DNA of 35,207 nucleotides from Clostridiaceae bacterium (GCA_012838355.1 DUPJ01000061.1:1-35207); one strand, 5' to 3'. Positions 15,720 to 24,144 are shown, counted from the stretch's first letter. The notes: generated from the sequence alone by a model not told the origin. Numbers and translations: made by a program.

Positions 15720-16622
15720 ATGGAATATGATTGCATAGTTATCGGGCGCGGACCTGCCGGCATACAGGCTGCGATTTATGCCGTGAGAGCCGGACTTTCC
15801 GTTGGTGTAGTCGGCAGGGATGCCGGAGCACTCGCAAAAACAGAGCTCATCGAGAACTATTTCGGGTTTGAGAATCCGATCTCCGGCGCTGCCTTGATGA
15901 AGGCCGGACAGGCTCAGGCAGCACGCCTCGGTGTCACGTTTTACGAAGAAGAAGTGACCAGTGCCGGCTGGGGCAGTGCCGGATTGTACGTCCGCTTTGC
16001 GGAAACGACACTCGATGCAAAAACGGTGATTGTTGCGACCGGCATGCCCAGAAAAAAACCGGCCATCGCCGGCATCGAGCAGTTTGAAGGCAACGGCGTC
16101 AGTTATTGTGCCGTTTGTGACGCGTTTTTCTACAAGCAAAAACAGGTGGCGGTCGTCGGTACCGGCAAGTATGCCGTTTCCGAAGCGGCCGAACTGGCAC
16201 CGTTTGCCGGCCAGATCACGATGCTGTCAAACGGCCGTCCGTTTACCGAACCACTGCCGGACTCGATCCCCCTGATCGAGGAAAAAATCGCCGGCATCAG
16301 CGGTGACGAGGATGGTCGGGTCAAAGCCGTCACCTTCGCAAGCGGCAGTCAGCTGATGCTGGACGGTCTCTTCATCGCTGAAGGCACTGCATCGGCACTC
16401 GATTTTGCGACCAAACTCGGACTTGACGTACAGGACAACGCCATTTCGATTGACAAGCAGTGCTGTACGAACTTGCCGGGCATTTTTGCCTGCGGCGACT
16501 GTACGGGCGGACTTCTGCAAATTGCGAAAGCCGTCGGTGAAGGCGCAGCAGCAGGCATGAGTGCCGCCGCCTACGTCAAGGAGCTGAAGGGCGAATCACT
16601 CCAGCAGACGCAGTGGCATTGA
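15720..16622 (+). CDS. Thioredoxin-reductase-like FAD protein with an atypical nucleotide site
   Basis: A 300-residue flavoprotein of the low-molecular-weight thioredoxin reductase family. The FAD motif GRGPAG is at 9-14, the redox pair CAVC at 130-133, and the C-terminal FAD contact is GIFACGDCTGG. The second dinucleotide loop reads VVGTGKYAVSEAAEL, and the HRRxxxR stretch that binds the NADPH phosphate is absent (the corresponding segment is TMLSNGRPF). That pattern resembles ferredoxin-dependent flavin thioredoxin reductases described in clostridia, so NADPH may not be the donor. The ORF track starts at 15696; GGAGGACATTGC fixes the ATG at 15720. No thioredoxin gene is adjacent. Confidence 0.82.
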   Translation: MEYDCIVIGRGPAGIQAAIYAVRAGLSVGVVGRDAGALAKTELIENYFGFENPISGAALMKAGQAQAARLGVTFYEEEVTSAGWGSAGLYVRFAETTLDAKTVIVATGMPRKKPAIAGIEQFEGNGVSYCAVCDAFFYKQKQVAVVGTGKYAVSEAAELAPFAGQITMLSNGRPFTEPLPDSIPLIEEKIAGISGDEDGRVKAVTFASGSQLMLDGLFIAEGTASALDFATKLGLDVQDNAISIDKQCCTNLPGIFACGDCTGGLLQIAKAVGEGAAAGMSAAAYVKELKGESLQQTQWH

Positions 16623-16653
16623 CCGCCCGACACCGGTGTCATAGGCGCACATC

Positions 16654-16683
16654 AAAAAAGACCATCGCAAGATGGCCTTTTTT
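16654..16683. terminator. Bidirectional intrinsic terminator between trxB-like gene and rplL
   Basis: A seven-base stem with loop GCAA (GACCATC/GATGGCC) is flanked by AAAAAA on one side and TTTTTT on the other, so it can stop both converging units. Pairing is complete on the minus strand with a G-U; on the plus strand one pair is mismatched. Confidence 0.8.
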
Positions 16684-16719
16684 GATTGGGACATAATGTG
16701 TCCGCTATTTGCTGTTGGT

Positions 16720-17097
16720 TTACTTCACTTCAACTTCAGCGCCGGCTTCCTTCAGCTTCGCCGCAGCGGCTTCAGCCTCTTCCTTGCTGACATTTTCCTT
16801 GACGGCTTTCGGTGCTTCGTCGACAACTGCTTTGGCTTCTTTCAAGCCAAGACCGGTGAGCTCGCGCACAACTTTGATTACGGAGATCTTGTTCGGACCG
16901 GCCGCTTTCAAATTAACCGTAAATTCGGTCTGCTCTTCTTCAACCTGGGCGGCGGCGCCGTTGGCAGGTGCAGACGCGACCATAGCCGCGGCAGAAACGT
17001 CAAACGCTTCTTCGAGCGTCTTCACGAGTTCATTCAGTTCGAGCACCGTAAGGCCCTGAACATCTTCCAGAATTTTTGCGATTTTTTCACTCGCCAT
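16720..17097 (-). CDS. rplL: Ribosomal protein L7/L12
   Basis: A 125-residue stalk protein of the large subunit. It has the N-terminal dimerisation helix ([23 protein letters not shown]), an alanine-rich hinge and the conserved C-terminal domain [20 protein letters not shown]. The ATG at 17097 follows GGAGGATCCACAC; the ORF track starts five codons earlier. It is the last gene of the operon, 17 bases after rplJ, and is followed by the shared terminator. Confidence 0.98.
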   Translation of the reverse strand: MASEKIAKILEDVQGLTVLELNELVKTLEEAFDVSAAAMVASAPANGAAAQVEEEQTEFTVNLKAAGPNKISVIKVVRELTGLGLKEAKAVVDEAPKAVKENVSKEEAEAAAAKLKEAGAEVEVK

Positions 17098-17114
17098 GTG
17101 TGGATCCTCCATCC

Positions 17115-17762
17115 TTATTCTTCGGTTTTTTCGCCTGAAGCCTCTGCAGCTTCAGCGGGTTTTGCAGCCGTTTCGGCAGCGGTTTCCGTCGCTTCACTAG
17201 CTTCTGCTGCTTCTGTGGCTTCTGTTGCTTCTGTTGCTTCAGTCGAAGCAGCAGCGGCAGGTTCGCCGGATTCCAGTTTCTCGGCAGCCAGATTCAGTGT
17301 GATGGCCAAACGGGTAATCGGGTACAAAAGCGTTGATACAAGCTGGGTATACAAGACATCCATGGGCGGTATCAGGGCCAGCTCCTGGACGGTTTCGGCC
17401 GGGACATATTCCCCCTGCATCACACCGCCCTTGACACTTGTCTTTTTGAACTTGTCGGCAAATTGCTTGACAAGCCGCGGTGCCGTGACGACGTCCTCCG
17501 CTGAATATGCGATGGCCGTCGGGCCCTTCAAGACATCTTCCAGCCCTTTGACACCAATCATTTCAAACGCTCGGCTTGAAATCGAATTTTTGACAACACG
17601 ATACGTCACGCCCGCTTTTCTGAATTCAGCGCGCATTTCCGTGTCTTCGGCGACAGTCAGTCCTTTGTAATCGGTAAAGACAAGAGACGATGCCGTTTTC
17701 AGTTCTTCACTGAGACTTGAAACAGCTTTCTTTTTGTTTTCCAGTATTTTTGGACTTGGCAT
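17115..17762 (-). CDS. rplJ: Ribosomal protein L10 with a repetitive acidic C-terminal tail
   Basis: A 215-residue stalk base protein that anchors L7/L12 to the ribosome. The body (about 1-165) is typical ([31 protein letters not shown]). The last 45 residues are a low-complexity Ala/Glu/Thr tail made of TEA-like repeats, absent from shorter homologues. AAGGAGGAACC precedes the ATG. It follows an L10 leader RNA and precedes rplL. Confidence 0.97.
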   Translation of the reverse strand: MPSPKILENKKKAVSSLSEELKTASSLVFTDYKGLTVAEDTEMRAEFRKAGVTYRVVKNSISSRAFEMIGVKGLEDVLKGPTAIAYSAEDVVTAPRLVKQFADKFKKTSVKGGVMQGEYVPAETVQELALIPPMDVLYTQLVSTLLYPITRLAITLNLAAEKLESGEPAAAASTEATEATEATEAAEASEATETAAETAAKPAEAAEASGEKTEE

Positions 17763-17793
17763 GTTTTCTGGTTCCTCCTTCTTTCAAATTTAA

Positions 17794-17905
17794 ACCCCTC
17801 ACGCGTGCAGACGGAGGGGTCTTCTTTGAAAAGACGTCTCCGCCTCGGTGGGACAGCCGGACTGTTTATGCAGTGCTCCCACTTTCTCTGGCGAAAAGGT
17901 TGGTT
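17794..17905 (-). ncRNA. L10 leader (ribosomal protein autoregulatory RNA) with attenuator
   Basis: The 159-base gap between rplA and rplJ is transcribed ahead of rplJ. It contains a GTGGGA...TCCCAC stem with an inner ACTG/CAGT stem followed by CGAGG, as in L10 leaders of Firmicutes. A hairpin ACCCCTC/GAGGGGT (17794-17820) with a short T-rich tail then lies just before the rplJ ribosome binding site. In known cases L10 or the L10-L7/L12 complex binds the leader and shifts it towards termination. The 5' boundary is approximate. Confidence 0.65.
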
Positions 17906-17921
17906 TTTACACTAGTCGCGC

Positions 17922-18611
17922 TTAAGCCTGCTTTGTGCTCGTGCGGATGCCGGGGCCCATCGTGCTGGCCAGAACGCAGCGCTTGATGTACTGTCCTTTG
18001 GCGGACGCCGGCTTTGCCTTGATAACGGCGCTCAGAAGCGTGTTGAAGTTTTCCATCAGCTGGTCTGCTTCAAACGATGCTTTGCCGATCGGGCAGTGAA
18101 TGATGTTTTGCTTGTCGAGACGGTATTCGATCTTGCCGGCCTTGGAGTCCTGCACGGCGCGACCAACGTCCATCGTGACCGTTCCCGATTTCGGGTTCGG
18201 CATCAGGCCCTTGGGACCGAGCACGCGGCCAAGTCGGCCGACGACACCCATCATATCGGGCGTGGCGACGACAACGTCAAAATCAAACCAGTTCTCTTTC
18301 TGGATTTTCTCGACCATGTCTTCGGCACCGACATAATCGGCTCCGGCTTCTTTCGCCTCGTCGGCTTTCGGTCCTTTGGCGAAGACGAGCACACGAACCG
18401 TGCGGCCCGTTCCGTGCGGCAATACAACAGCGCCGCGGACCTGCTGGTCTGCGTGTCTCGAGTCGACGCCGAGACGAATGTGCATCTCGACGGATTCGTC
18501 AAACTTGGCTTTCGCCGTTTGTTTGACAAGCTCAATGGCTTCCCGCGGTTCGTACGTTTTTGCGCGATCGACCATGGCTGCCACTTCTTTATAGCGTTTA
18601 CCCTTTTTCAT
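17922..18611 (-). CDS. rplA: Ribosomal protein L1
   Basis: A 229-residue large-subunit protein of normal length. Signatures seen are [43 protein letters not shown] and [17 protein letters not shown]. The ATG follows GGAGGCGAGCGGC. It lies 13 bases after rplK. In many bacteria L1 also represses its own mRNA at the rplK leader. Confidence 0.98.
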   Translation of the reverse strand: MKKGKRYKEVAAMVDRAKTYEPREAIELVKQTAKAKFDESVEMHIRLGVDSRHADQQVRGAVVLPHGTGRTVRVLVFAKGPKADEAKEAGADYVGAEDMVEKIQKENWFDFDVVVATPDMMGVVGRLGRVLGPKGLMPNPKSGTVTMDVGRAVQDSKAGKIEYRLDKQNIIHCPIGKASFEADQLMENFNTLLSAVIKAKPASAKGQYIKRCVLASTMGPGIRTSTKQA

Positions 18612-18624
18612 GCCGCTCGCCTCC

Positions 18625-19056
18625 TTACGCCTTTCTGTTCACGACGATGCCCATGCTGCGGGCTGTGCCCGCGACCATCTCCGCGCATGCTTCAAGATCC
18701 GCCGCGTTCGTGTCAACGATCTTGATCTTGGCAATTTCCAGACAATCGTTCCATGTGACGGTCGCGACCTTGTTCTTCTGCGGTTCACCCGAACCCGATT
18801 CAATGTTTGCCGCTTTCTTCAACAAAACGGGCACCGGCGGAGTCTTCGTGATGAACGTGAAGGTACGATCGGCAAAAACCGTAATAACGACCGGGATAAT
18901 CAGCCCGCCGTCCTTTTGTGTGCGTTCATTAAACTCTTTGACAAACTGGGCGATATTCACCCCGTGCTGTCCCAGAGCTGGTCCGACCGGCGGCGCCGGC
19001 GTTGCTTTGCCTGCAGGGATCTGCAGTTTAATGTATGCTGTGACTTTCTTAGCCAT
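18625..19056 (-). CDS. rplK: Ribosomal protein L11
   Basis: A 143-residue large-subunit protein of the GTPase-associated centre. It begins [27 protein letters not shown] (family signature [16 protein letters not shown]) and ends in the rRNA-binding domain with [23 protein letters not shown] precedes the ATG. It is separated from nusG by 52 bases without a clear terminator, so the block is probably one transcript. Confidence 0.98.
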   Translation of the reverse strand: MAKKVTAYIKLQIPAGKATPAPPVGPALGQHGVNIAQFVKEFNERTQKDGGLIIPVVITVFADRTFTFITKTPPVPVLLKKAANIESGSGEPQKNKVATVTWNDCLEIAKIKIVDTNAADLEACAEMVAGTARSMGIVVNRKA

Positions 19057-19108
19057 TAGCCACCTCCCAAATGTATTTATTTAAACCGCGCGAGCGGCGT
19101 AAACCTGA

Positions 19109-19642
19109 TTAAAGGCGCAGTATCTGCGTCCACTCCAGTTCGACGGGTGTCTCCCGGCCGAACATGCTGACCATGACGGTCACTTTCTTCTTGTCCAGGT
19201 TGATTTCGGTGACCGTGCCGATAAAGCTTTCGAGCGGTCCGTTGATCACCTTGACCGCATCACCGACTTCGTAATCGACGACCGGTTCCCAGTTTGACTC
19301 AAGCCCCATCAGCATCAGTTCTTCGTCCGTAAGCGGAACAGGATCTGTGCTGGACGACCCGACGAAGCCGGTCACACCGCGTGTATTTCTGACGATGTAC
19401 CAGATTTCATCGGTGAGCACCATCTTCAGCAAAACATATCCCGGAAATGATTTGCGCTGGACCGTCTTTCGCTTGCCGTCCTTAATCTCAATCACTTCTT
19501 CGGTCGGTACAAGGATTTCCTGGATCATGTCACCCAGGCCGCGGTTCTGCACGATCAGATCGAGCGTCGCCTTCACCTTGTTCTCATACCCGGAATACGT
19601 ATGAATGATATACCAGAGGGCTTCGTTTTGTTGTTCAGGCAT
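19109..19642 (-). CDS. nusG: Transcription elongation/termination factor NusG
   Basis: A 177-residue protein with the NGN domain (ALWYIIHTYSGYENKVK, FPGYVLLKM) and the C-terminal KOW domain (VGDAVKVINGPLESFIGTV). The ORF track starts at a GTG (19654) inside secE. The ATG at 19642 lies four bases after the secE stop and has AGGTGG eight bases upstream, so it is preferred. It couples to RNA polymerase in the conserved secE-nusG-rplK order. Confidence 0.97.
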   Translation of the reverse strand: MPEQQNEALWYIIHTYSGYENKVKATLDLIVQNRGLGDMIQEILVPTEEVIEIKDGKRKTVQRKSFPGYVLLKMVLTDEIWYIVRNTRGVTGFVGSSSTDPVPLTDEELMLMGLESNWEPVVDYEVGDAVKVINGPLESFIGTVTEINLDKKKVTVMVSMFGRETPVELEWTQILRL

Positions 19643-19646
19643 GGTT

Positions 19647-19952
19647 TCAGCCACCTGTCACGGTGGGAAGTATTTCGGTGACCGCCGGGGCCGCTTCATT
19701 CACGGCTGCCGGTGTGTAGAACCCGATATTCGTCAGGATCACGTTGATGATGCTGTCAAACGCCCAGAGGATAATGGACACGGCAATGATGATCATCAGA
19801 ACGGTCGCCGTACTGTGAATCAGTTTCTCACGATCCGGCCAGACCACTCTCTTGATTTCCGCACGAATATTTGTGAAGAATCGCTTAAAGCGCGCGCCCA
19901 GACCCGGCTTCGCGTTTTTTACCACACGTTTCTCCTGCTTCTTTTCTGCCAT
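19647..19952 (-). CDS. secE: Preprotein translocase subunit SecE
   Basis: A 101-residue single-pass membrane protein of the SecYEG channel. It has the conserved amphipathic region FTNIRAEIKRVVWPDREKL followed by one transmembrane helix (TATVLMIIIAVSIILWAF). A tail of about 25 residues rich in Ala, Val and Pro follows the helix, longer than in the shortest Gram-positive SecE proteins. It sits between rpmG and nusG, ten bases after rpmG. Confidence 0.96.
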   Translation of the reverse strand: MAEKKQEKRVVKNAKPGLGARFKRFFTNIRAEIKRVVWPDREKLIHSTATVLMIIIAVSIILWAFDSIINVILTNIGFYTPAAVNEAAPAVTEILPTVTGG

Positions 19953-19962
19953 ATCACATCAC

Positions 19963-20127
19963 CTATTTCGTTTCACGGTGATCCGTGTGCTTTTGGCAAA
20001 AACGGCAGTATTTCTTCATACCGAGCTTATCCGGCGTATTTTTCTTACTCTTTGCAGTGTTGTAGTTCCTTTGCTTGCACTCCGTGCATGCGAGGATGAT
20101 GTTCTCACGAACGCCAGGCTTAGCCAT
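19963..20127 (-). CDS. rpmG: Ribosomal protein L33, zinc-ribbon form
   Basis: A 54-residue large-subunit protein. Two CxxC pairs (CTEC and CRFC) show it is the zinc-binding form. The ORF track begins 25 codons upstream; the ATG at 20127 follows GGAGGTCGCAAT. It is the first gene of the rpmG-secE-nusG-rplKAJL block. Confidence 0.96.
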   Translation of the reverse strand: MAKPGVRENIILACTECKQRNYNTAKSKKNTPDKLGMKKYCRFCQKHTDHRETK

Positions 20128-20205
20128 ATTGCGACCTCCATCTTTCCCTTCGCTAATCTTATTTTGGCCGACAAAAAAAATGACCTGTGGGCCAACAAGC
20201 AATGC

Positions 20206-20234
20206 ATTGTATCATGGAATACTGATATCAGCAA
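20206..20234 (-). promoter_or_regulatory. Promoter of the rpmG-secE-nusG-rplKAJL block
   Basis: TTGCTG (20229-20234), 17-base spacer and TACAAT (20206-20211) on the minus strand, about 80 bases before rpmG. Confidence 0.6.
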
Positions 20235-20264
20235 GCCTTTCGCCAGAAATAATGGCGCTTTCGC

Positions 20265-20293
20265 TTGTCAGCGGATCCGGCCTTTGCTACGAT
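20265..20293 (+). promoter_or_regulatory. Promoter of upp copy 2
   Basis: TTGTCA (20265-20270), 17-base spacer ending in TGC, and TACGAT (20288-20293): both a -35 and an extended -10. It is divergent from the rpmG promoter and 24 bases before the upp ATG. Confidence 0.6.
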
Positions 20294-20317
20294 ACAGCTT
20301 AGCTTAAGGAGGCATTT

Positions 20318-20947
20318 ATGTCCAACGTTCATGTCTTTGACCATCCGCTGATTTTGCACAAGCTTGCCATCATGCGCGACAAGCGAACGGGCTCGAAAGA
20401 ATTCCGGGAACTGCTGAATGAAATCGCCATGCTCATGGTTTACGAAATTACGCGGGATTTGCCGACCGAAGAGGTTGACATCGAAACACCGCTCTGCAAG
20501 GCGAAAGCGCACATGCTGAGCGGAAAACCGATCGGGCTGGTGCCGATTCTGCGCGCCGGTCTCGGTATGCTGGAAGGCATTTTAAACCTGCTTCCCACGG
20601 CAAAAGTCGGACATATCGGACTTTATCGCGATCCGGAAACGCTGCAGCCGGTCGAATACTACTGCAAATTGCCGGATGATGCTCCCAGCCGCGAGCTGCT
20701 GGTTCTGGAACCGATGCTCGCCACAGGCGGCAGTGCCGGAGACGGCATTGCCTTCCTGAAGAATCGCGGCTGTCACTCCATCCGGCTGGTCAGCCTGATC
20801 GCCGCGCCGGAGGCCATTGCTTATCTGCAGAAACGGCATCCGGATGTCGATATTTTTGTAGCCGCCGTCGATGAAGGATTGAATGAACATGCGTACATTG
20901 TTCCCGGCCTGGGCGACGCGGGTGACCGTATTTTCGGCACGCGCTGA
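20318..20947 (+). CDS. upp: Uracil phosphoribosyltransferase, copy 2
   Basis: A 209-residue Upp paralogue of the same length as copy 1 and alignable without gaps. Most conserved blocks match ([35 protein letters not shown]). In the PRPP loop the first acidic residue is Glu ([12 protein letters not shown]) where copy 1 has the usual Asp. AAGGAGGCATTT precedes the ATG and the gene has its own promoter. The CbiB-like gene follows 30 bases later on the same strand. Either salvage redundancy or a shifted specificity is possible. Confidence 0.93.
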   Translation: MSNVHVFDHPLILHKLAIMRDKRTGSKEFRELLNEIAMLMVYEITRDLPTEEVDIETPLCKAKAHMLSGKPIGLVPILRAGLGMLEGILNLLPTAKVGHIGLYRDPETLQPVEYYCKLPDDAPSRELLVLEPMLATGGSAGDGIAFLKNRGCHSIRLVSLIAAPEAIAYLQKRHPDVDIFVAAVDEGLNEHAYIVPGLGDAGDRIFGTR

Positions 20948-20977
20948 TATCCGGCTGCCCCGCATGCGAGGCTGTCC

Positions 20978-21799
20978 GTGATACTCGTCTATCAATCGCT
21001 TGCCATGCTGCTCGGCATCGGACTCGAGCTTGTGTTTGGTTCGCCGAATCGCACGATCGGGCTGTCGGCCGTCCTTGACCGGCTGATCCGGCTGATCGAG
21101 CATATTTTCTACCCTGAATTTCCCGGGCAGCAAGCGCTGAGGCGGCGCGGCCGCCTGATGGCAGCCGTCGCCAGCGGTACCCTGTTTGCCGTCAGCGCAG
21201 TCACGCTCTTCTATTTGTACCGGTTCCTTCCGGCCGCAGGTCTCGCATTCGAAGGCATCTTGTTCTGGCAAACGCTGGCCATCCGGCGTTCGTGGACGTC
21301 TGTTGCGCGCATCGCCGACGATCTGACCGCACATGATCTCTACGCGGCCAGACTGCATCTGTCCTTTTTGAGCAATGCCGATACACCGCGCATGACAGCA
21401 GCAGAGATCACGGAGCACACGAGAAAGGCTGCTCATGATGATCTCGCAAACGGCATGATCGGACCGCTCTTTTACTTCTTTTACCTGGGTGCACCCGGTG
21501 CCGTACTGTACCTCGTTATCCTGCGGCTGCGCTCAATCCACGCCGCACCGGATGATCGATATCGTTTTTTCGGCATCGCGAGCGTCCGTCTATACGACGT
21601 GATCCGTGTCATTCCGGAATTTCTTGCCCGCTCCCTCCGCACCGTATCCGGCCGGCTGCTGCCCCGCACACGGCGCAGCAAACCGTACGCAAATGAAGTG
21701 GCGCAAACCGTAAGCGAATCGCGTTTGTCACTTCTGCTTGCGGTGGCATTGAGTCTGCTCTGCAAGGTGCCGGCCATTCTCACCCTGCTGCTCCGGTAA
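20978..21799 (+). CDS. CbiB/CobD-like membrane protein, divergent
   Basis: A 273-residue hydrophobic protein, shorter than typical CbiB (about 310-320). The organisation matches adenosylcobinamide-phosphate synthase: an N-terminal helix with LELVFGSP, and the middle segment NGMIGPLFYFFYLGAPGAVLYLVILRLRS, then RYRFFGIASVRLYDVIRVIP. However, family-typical residues are altered: GDP is GSP, the HPV motif is missing, and the RDT and ES-AEN-D stretches are degenerate. It may be inactive, have a new role, or be a diverged B12 enzyme. The start is a GTG (20978) with GCGAGG six bases before it. It is probably cotranscribed with upp copy 2. Confidence 0.6.
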   Translation: MILVYQSLAMLLGIGLELVFGSPNRTIGLSAVLDRLIRLIEHIFYPEFPGQQALRRRGRLMAAVASGTLFAVSAVTLFYLYRFLPAAGLAFEGILFWQTLAIRRSWTSVARIADDLTAHDLYAARLHLSFLSNADTPRMTAAEITEHTRKAAHDDLANGMIGPLFYFFYLGAPGAVLYLVILRLRSIHAAPDDRYRFFGIASVRLYDVIRVIPEFLARSLRTVSGRLLPRTRRSKPYANEVAQTVSESRLSLLLAVALSLLCKVPAILTLLLR

Positions 21800-21840
21800 C
21801 ATGATTATGCTTGTTTCTTGAGATTTTATGCGAAATTGAC

Positions 21841-21944
21841 TTGACGCCTTAAACGCTTCGTGCTAGTTTGTAGCAGAAGACATTACCTATCTTCTACCTC
21901 TCTTGAAGGAAATGACAGCGATCGGCCCCCTCCCGGTCGCTGTC
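21841..21944 (+). ncRNA. Possible small RNA with its own promoter
   Basis: TTGACG (21841-21846), a 17-base spacer ending in TGC and TAGTTT (21864-21869) form a promoter-like element with no gene downstream on this strand. Just after the expected start come a hairpin AGAAGA/TCTTCT (21875-21895) and a strong 12-bp hairpin (21914-21944). The transcript would be about 70 bases. The second hairpin could equally serve only as the terminator of alr on the other strand. Confidence 0.3.
21914..21944. terminator. Strong hairpin at the end of the arginine/ornithine operon
   Basis: GACAGCGATCGG pairs with CCGGTCGCTGTC across a seven-base loop, starting seven bases beyond the alr stop codon. T-tracts are weak on both strands (ATTTCCTT on the minus strand), so termination may be imperfect. 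Confidence 0.55.
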
Positions 21945-21950
21945 GCCGTT

Positions 21951-23084
21951 TCAGGCAGATTCCCAGATTCTCGGCACCCGCGCCGAAATACGGCAGAAAA
22001 GCTCATATGATATGGTTCCGGCGCGCGCTGCCACATCATCCGCAGACAGAACCGCCCCGGATTTGTCCGTGCCGAAATAAAGTGCATAATCACCGGCTGA
22101 CACATCAAGTTCACTGATATTTATAACAAGGCGATCCATCGATACGCGCCCGGCAAGCGGTGCTTTCTGACCGCGCACGAGCATATAGCCGGTTTCCTCC
22201 CAGCGGCGGATCACGCCGTCAGCATAACCGATTTCAACTACAGCGACTCGTGCTCCGGCAGGCAGCCGGACCGTCCGAGAATAACCGACAGTCTCCGTTT
22301 GTGACAGCGTCTTGATCTGCACGATGCGCCCGAAGACAGACATCACCGGTTTCAGATCCAAATCGGGATGAAGCGGATCCGGCTGTCCGCCATACAGCGC
22401 GATTCCGCTGCGGCACATATTGAACGGTGATTCACACATGGCAAGCGCTCCGCTGTTTCCAATATGGCGAACGGCAAACGGCAAATCGCGGAGACGTTCA
22501 TAAACCGACAGATATCGGCGAATCTGCTCCTTAGAAAATGCTTCGTCCGATTCAGACGCGGCAAAATGGGAGAACAGCCCTTCCGCGATCAGGCCGGTAC
22601 CACTGAAAAGCCGCCGGATGCCCGTCACCGTATCCGTCAGATCGTCCGGGACCGTCGCATAGCCGAGACGGGTCATGCCGGTATCGAGCTTGACATGAGC
22701 GTGAACGGCTGTACCGGCACGGACGGCAGCGTCCTTCAATGCCTCCCCGTAAGCCTGCTCGTGCACGGAAAGTGATATCGCCAGTCTGCCGGCTGTTTCG
22801 GCAAAGTCAACCGGCACGACACCCAGAACCAGAATCGGTCCGTCAATGCCCGCCGAACGCAGCTCGAGCGCTTCTTTTGCCGTGGAAACGGCGAGCCAGG
22901 ACACGCCCTCCTCTTTCAGGATGCGCGCAGTTGGAACGGCTCCGTGGCCGTATGCATCGGCCTTCACGACACCGCAGAGCTGAACGTCTTTTTTCATTGT
23001 GCGTCTGATTTCCCGAACGTTGTGACGCAGTCCGTCGGCGGACAGCAGCGCCACCGCCCGATCAGACCATGCGTTTGTGCACAT
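21951..23084 (-). CDS. alr: Alanine racemase, last gene of the ornithine operon
   Basis: A 377-residue fold-type III PLP enzyme that interconverts L- and D-alanine. The PLP lysine lies in GVVKADAYGHGA (K41), the catalytic tyrosine region is VGYSRTV, and IGYADGV and RVSMDRLVI are conserved. The start ATG overlaps the end of orr by 23 bases and has no clear ribosome binding site, so translation is probably coupled to orr. Because 2-amino-4-oxopentanoate thiolase releases D-alanine, a catabolic role in recycling that D-alanine is likely. A cell-wall role (D-alanine supply) is not excluded, since a second alr could exist elsewhere. Confidence 0.92.
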   Translation of the reverse strand: MCTNAWSDRAVALLSADGLRHNVREIRRTMKKDVQLCGVVKADAYGHGAVPTARILKEEGVSWLAVSTAKEALELRSAGIDGPILVLGVVPVDFAETAGRLAISLSVHEQAYGEALKDAAVRAGTAVHAHVKLDTGMTRLGYATVPDDLTDTVTGIRRLFSGTGLIAEGLFSHFAASESDEAFSKEQIRRYLSVYERLRDLPFAVRHIGNSGALAMCESPFNMCRSGIALYGGQPDPLHPDLDLKPVMSVFGRIVQIKTLSQTETVGYSRTVRLPAGARVAVVEIGYADGVIRRWEETGYMLVRGQKAPLAGRVSMDRLVINISELDVSAGDYALYFGTDKSGAVLSADDVAARAGTISYELFCRISARVPRIWESA

Positions 23085-24123
23085 ATGAGGACAACATCGC
23101 CTGATACATCGTTCCGTAATTCACTTCAAACTCCATAATATCGCCGACCTCAATATCGGTGACCGCCTTTGTGATATCGAGCAGCATATGATCTGACGAA
23201 CTGCCGAGAATACGGATACCGCTGATTTTCGGCGTGATATTTCTGATATCGACATCGTGCCGGCCGAGGGCCACAATGGCGCGGCGGATGACGCCGTAAT
23301 CATCGAATGTCACGGTCTCGCCAAACGCATTCGGTCCGATTTCCCCGTACGGAACGGACGGCTTTCTGCGGCACTCAATCACCTCGGCCTTGAGCGTAAA
23401 AATATCGGTGTAAAGATCCGATATCCGCCTTCCGTATGACGTTTCGCGCCCGAACAGCAGCGCTTCGCCGATCCGTATATGATTGATGCCCTCGGGCAGC
23501 CGCTTTTCGTCCAGAAGATAGACAATGCCGGAATTGCCGCCCGACACAATCGGCAGATGGATGTCGTATTTTTCCTTCACCTGATTCACCAGATTGATCA
23601 GGGTATTCAGTTTTTCCTCGTCACCGATTACGCCGCCGTAGCAGTTGAAATTAGTGCCAAGCCCCGCCAGATAAAGACCGCGCAGCTTCAGTGTTTCACC
23701 CGCCATTTCGACGACTTCGTCGGGCATGAATCCTTCGCGCAAATCGCCAAGCTCCACCATCAGAATCACGCCGTGCCGCCGATTGGCAGCCAGGGCAGCA
23801 TCCGACAGCGCACAAAGCGTTTTGTATTCCGAATTCAGACTCAAATCACAGTAGCGCACAACGTCGGTTGCTTCCGTGATCATGGGGATTCGAAGCAGCA
23901 GATACGCCGAACCGTACCCCTCCAGCTTGACAAAATTGTCGAGCCGGGAATCGGCAAAGAAACGGGCACCGGCTTCAACCATTGCGTCAACCATAGGGCG
24001 GTAGGCACAAAAGCCTTTCGTCACAATATGGCAGTTCACATGGGCCTTGTCCGTCATTTCCAGAATGCGTTTCGTGTTATAGATCAGCTTCTGTCTGTCA
24101 ATCTGCAGCTGCGGGTACTTCAT
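23062..24123 (-). CDS. orr: Ornithine racemase
   Basis: A 353-residue fold-type III PLP racemase of the YhfX/ornithine-racemase group. The PLP lysine is in CHIVTKGFCAYRP (K36). It lacks the second domain layout of the neighbouring alr, and the two are only distantly related. It turns L-ornithine into D-ornithine, the substrate of OraSE. CGGAGGCGACG precedes the ATG, 21 bases after the glmL-like gene. Placement beside oraSE, as in Clostridium sticklandii, is the main reason for the specific name. Confidence 0.9.
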   Translation of the reverse strand: MKYPQLQIDRQKLIYNTKRILEMTDKAHVNCHIVTKGFCAYRPMVDAMVEAGARFFADSRLDNFVKLEGYGSAYLLLRIPMITEATDVVRYCDLSLNSEYKTLCALSDAALAANRRHGVILMVELGDLREGFMPDEVVEMAGETLKLRGLYLAGLGTNFNCYGGVIGDEEKLNTLINLVNQVKEKYDIHLPIVSGGNSGIVYLLDEKRLPEGINHIRIGEALLFGRETSYGRRISDLYTDIFTLKAEVIECRRKPSVPYGEIGPNAFGETVTFDDYGVIRRAIVALGRHDVDIRNITPKISGIRILGSSSDHMLLDITKAVTDIEVGDIMEFEVNYGTMYQAMLSSYVHKRMV

Positions 24124-24144
24124 CGTCGCCTCCGTTTCGCGTGC

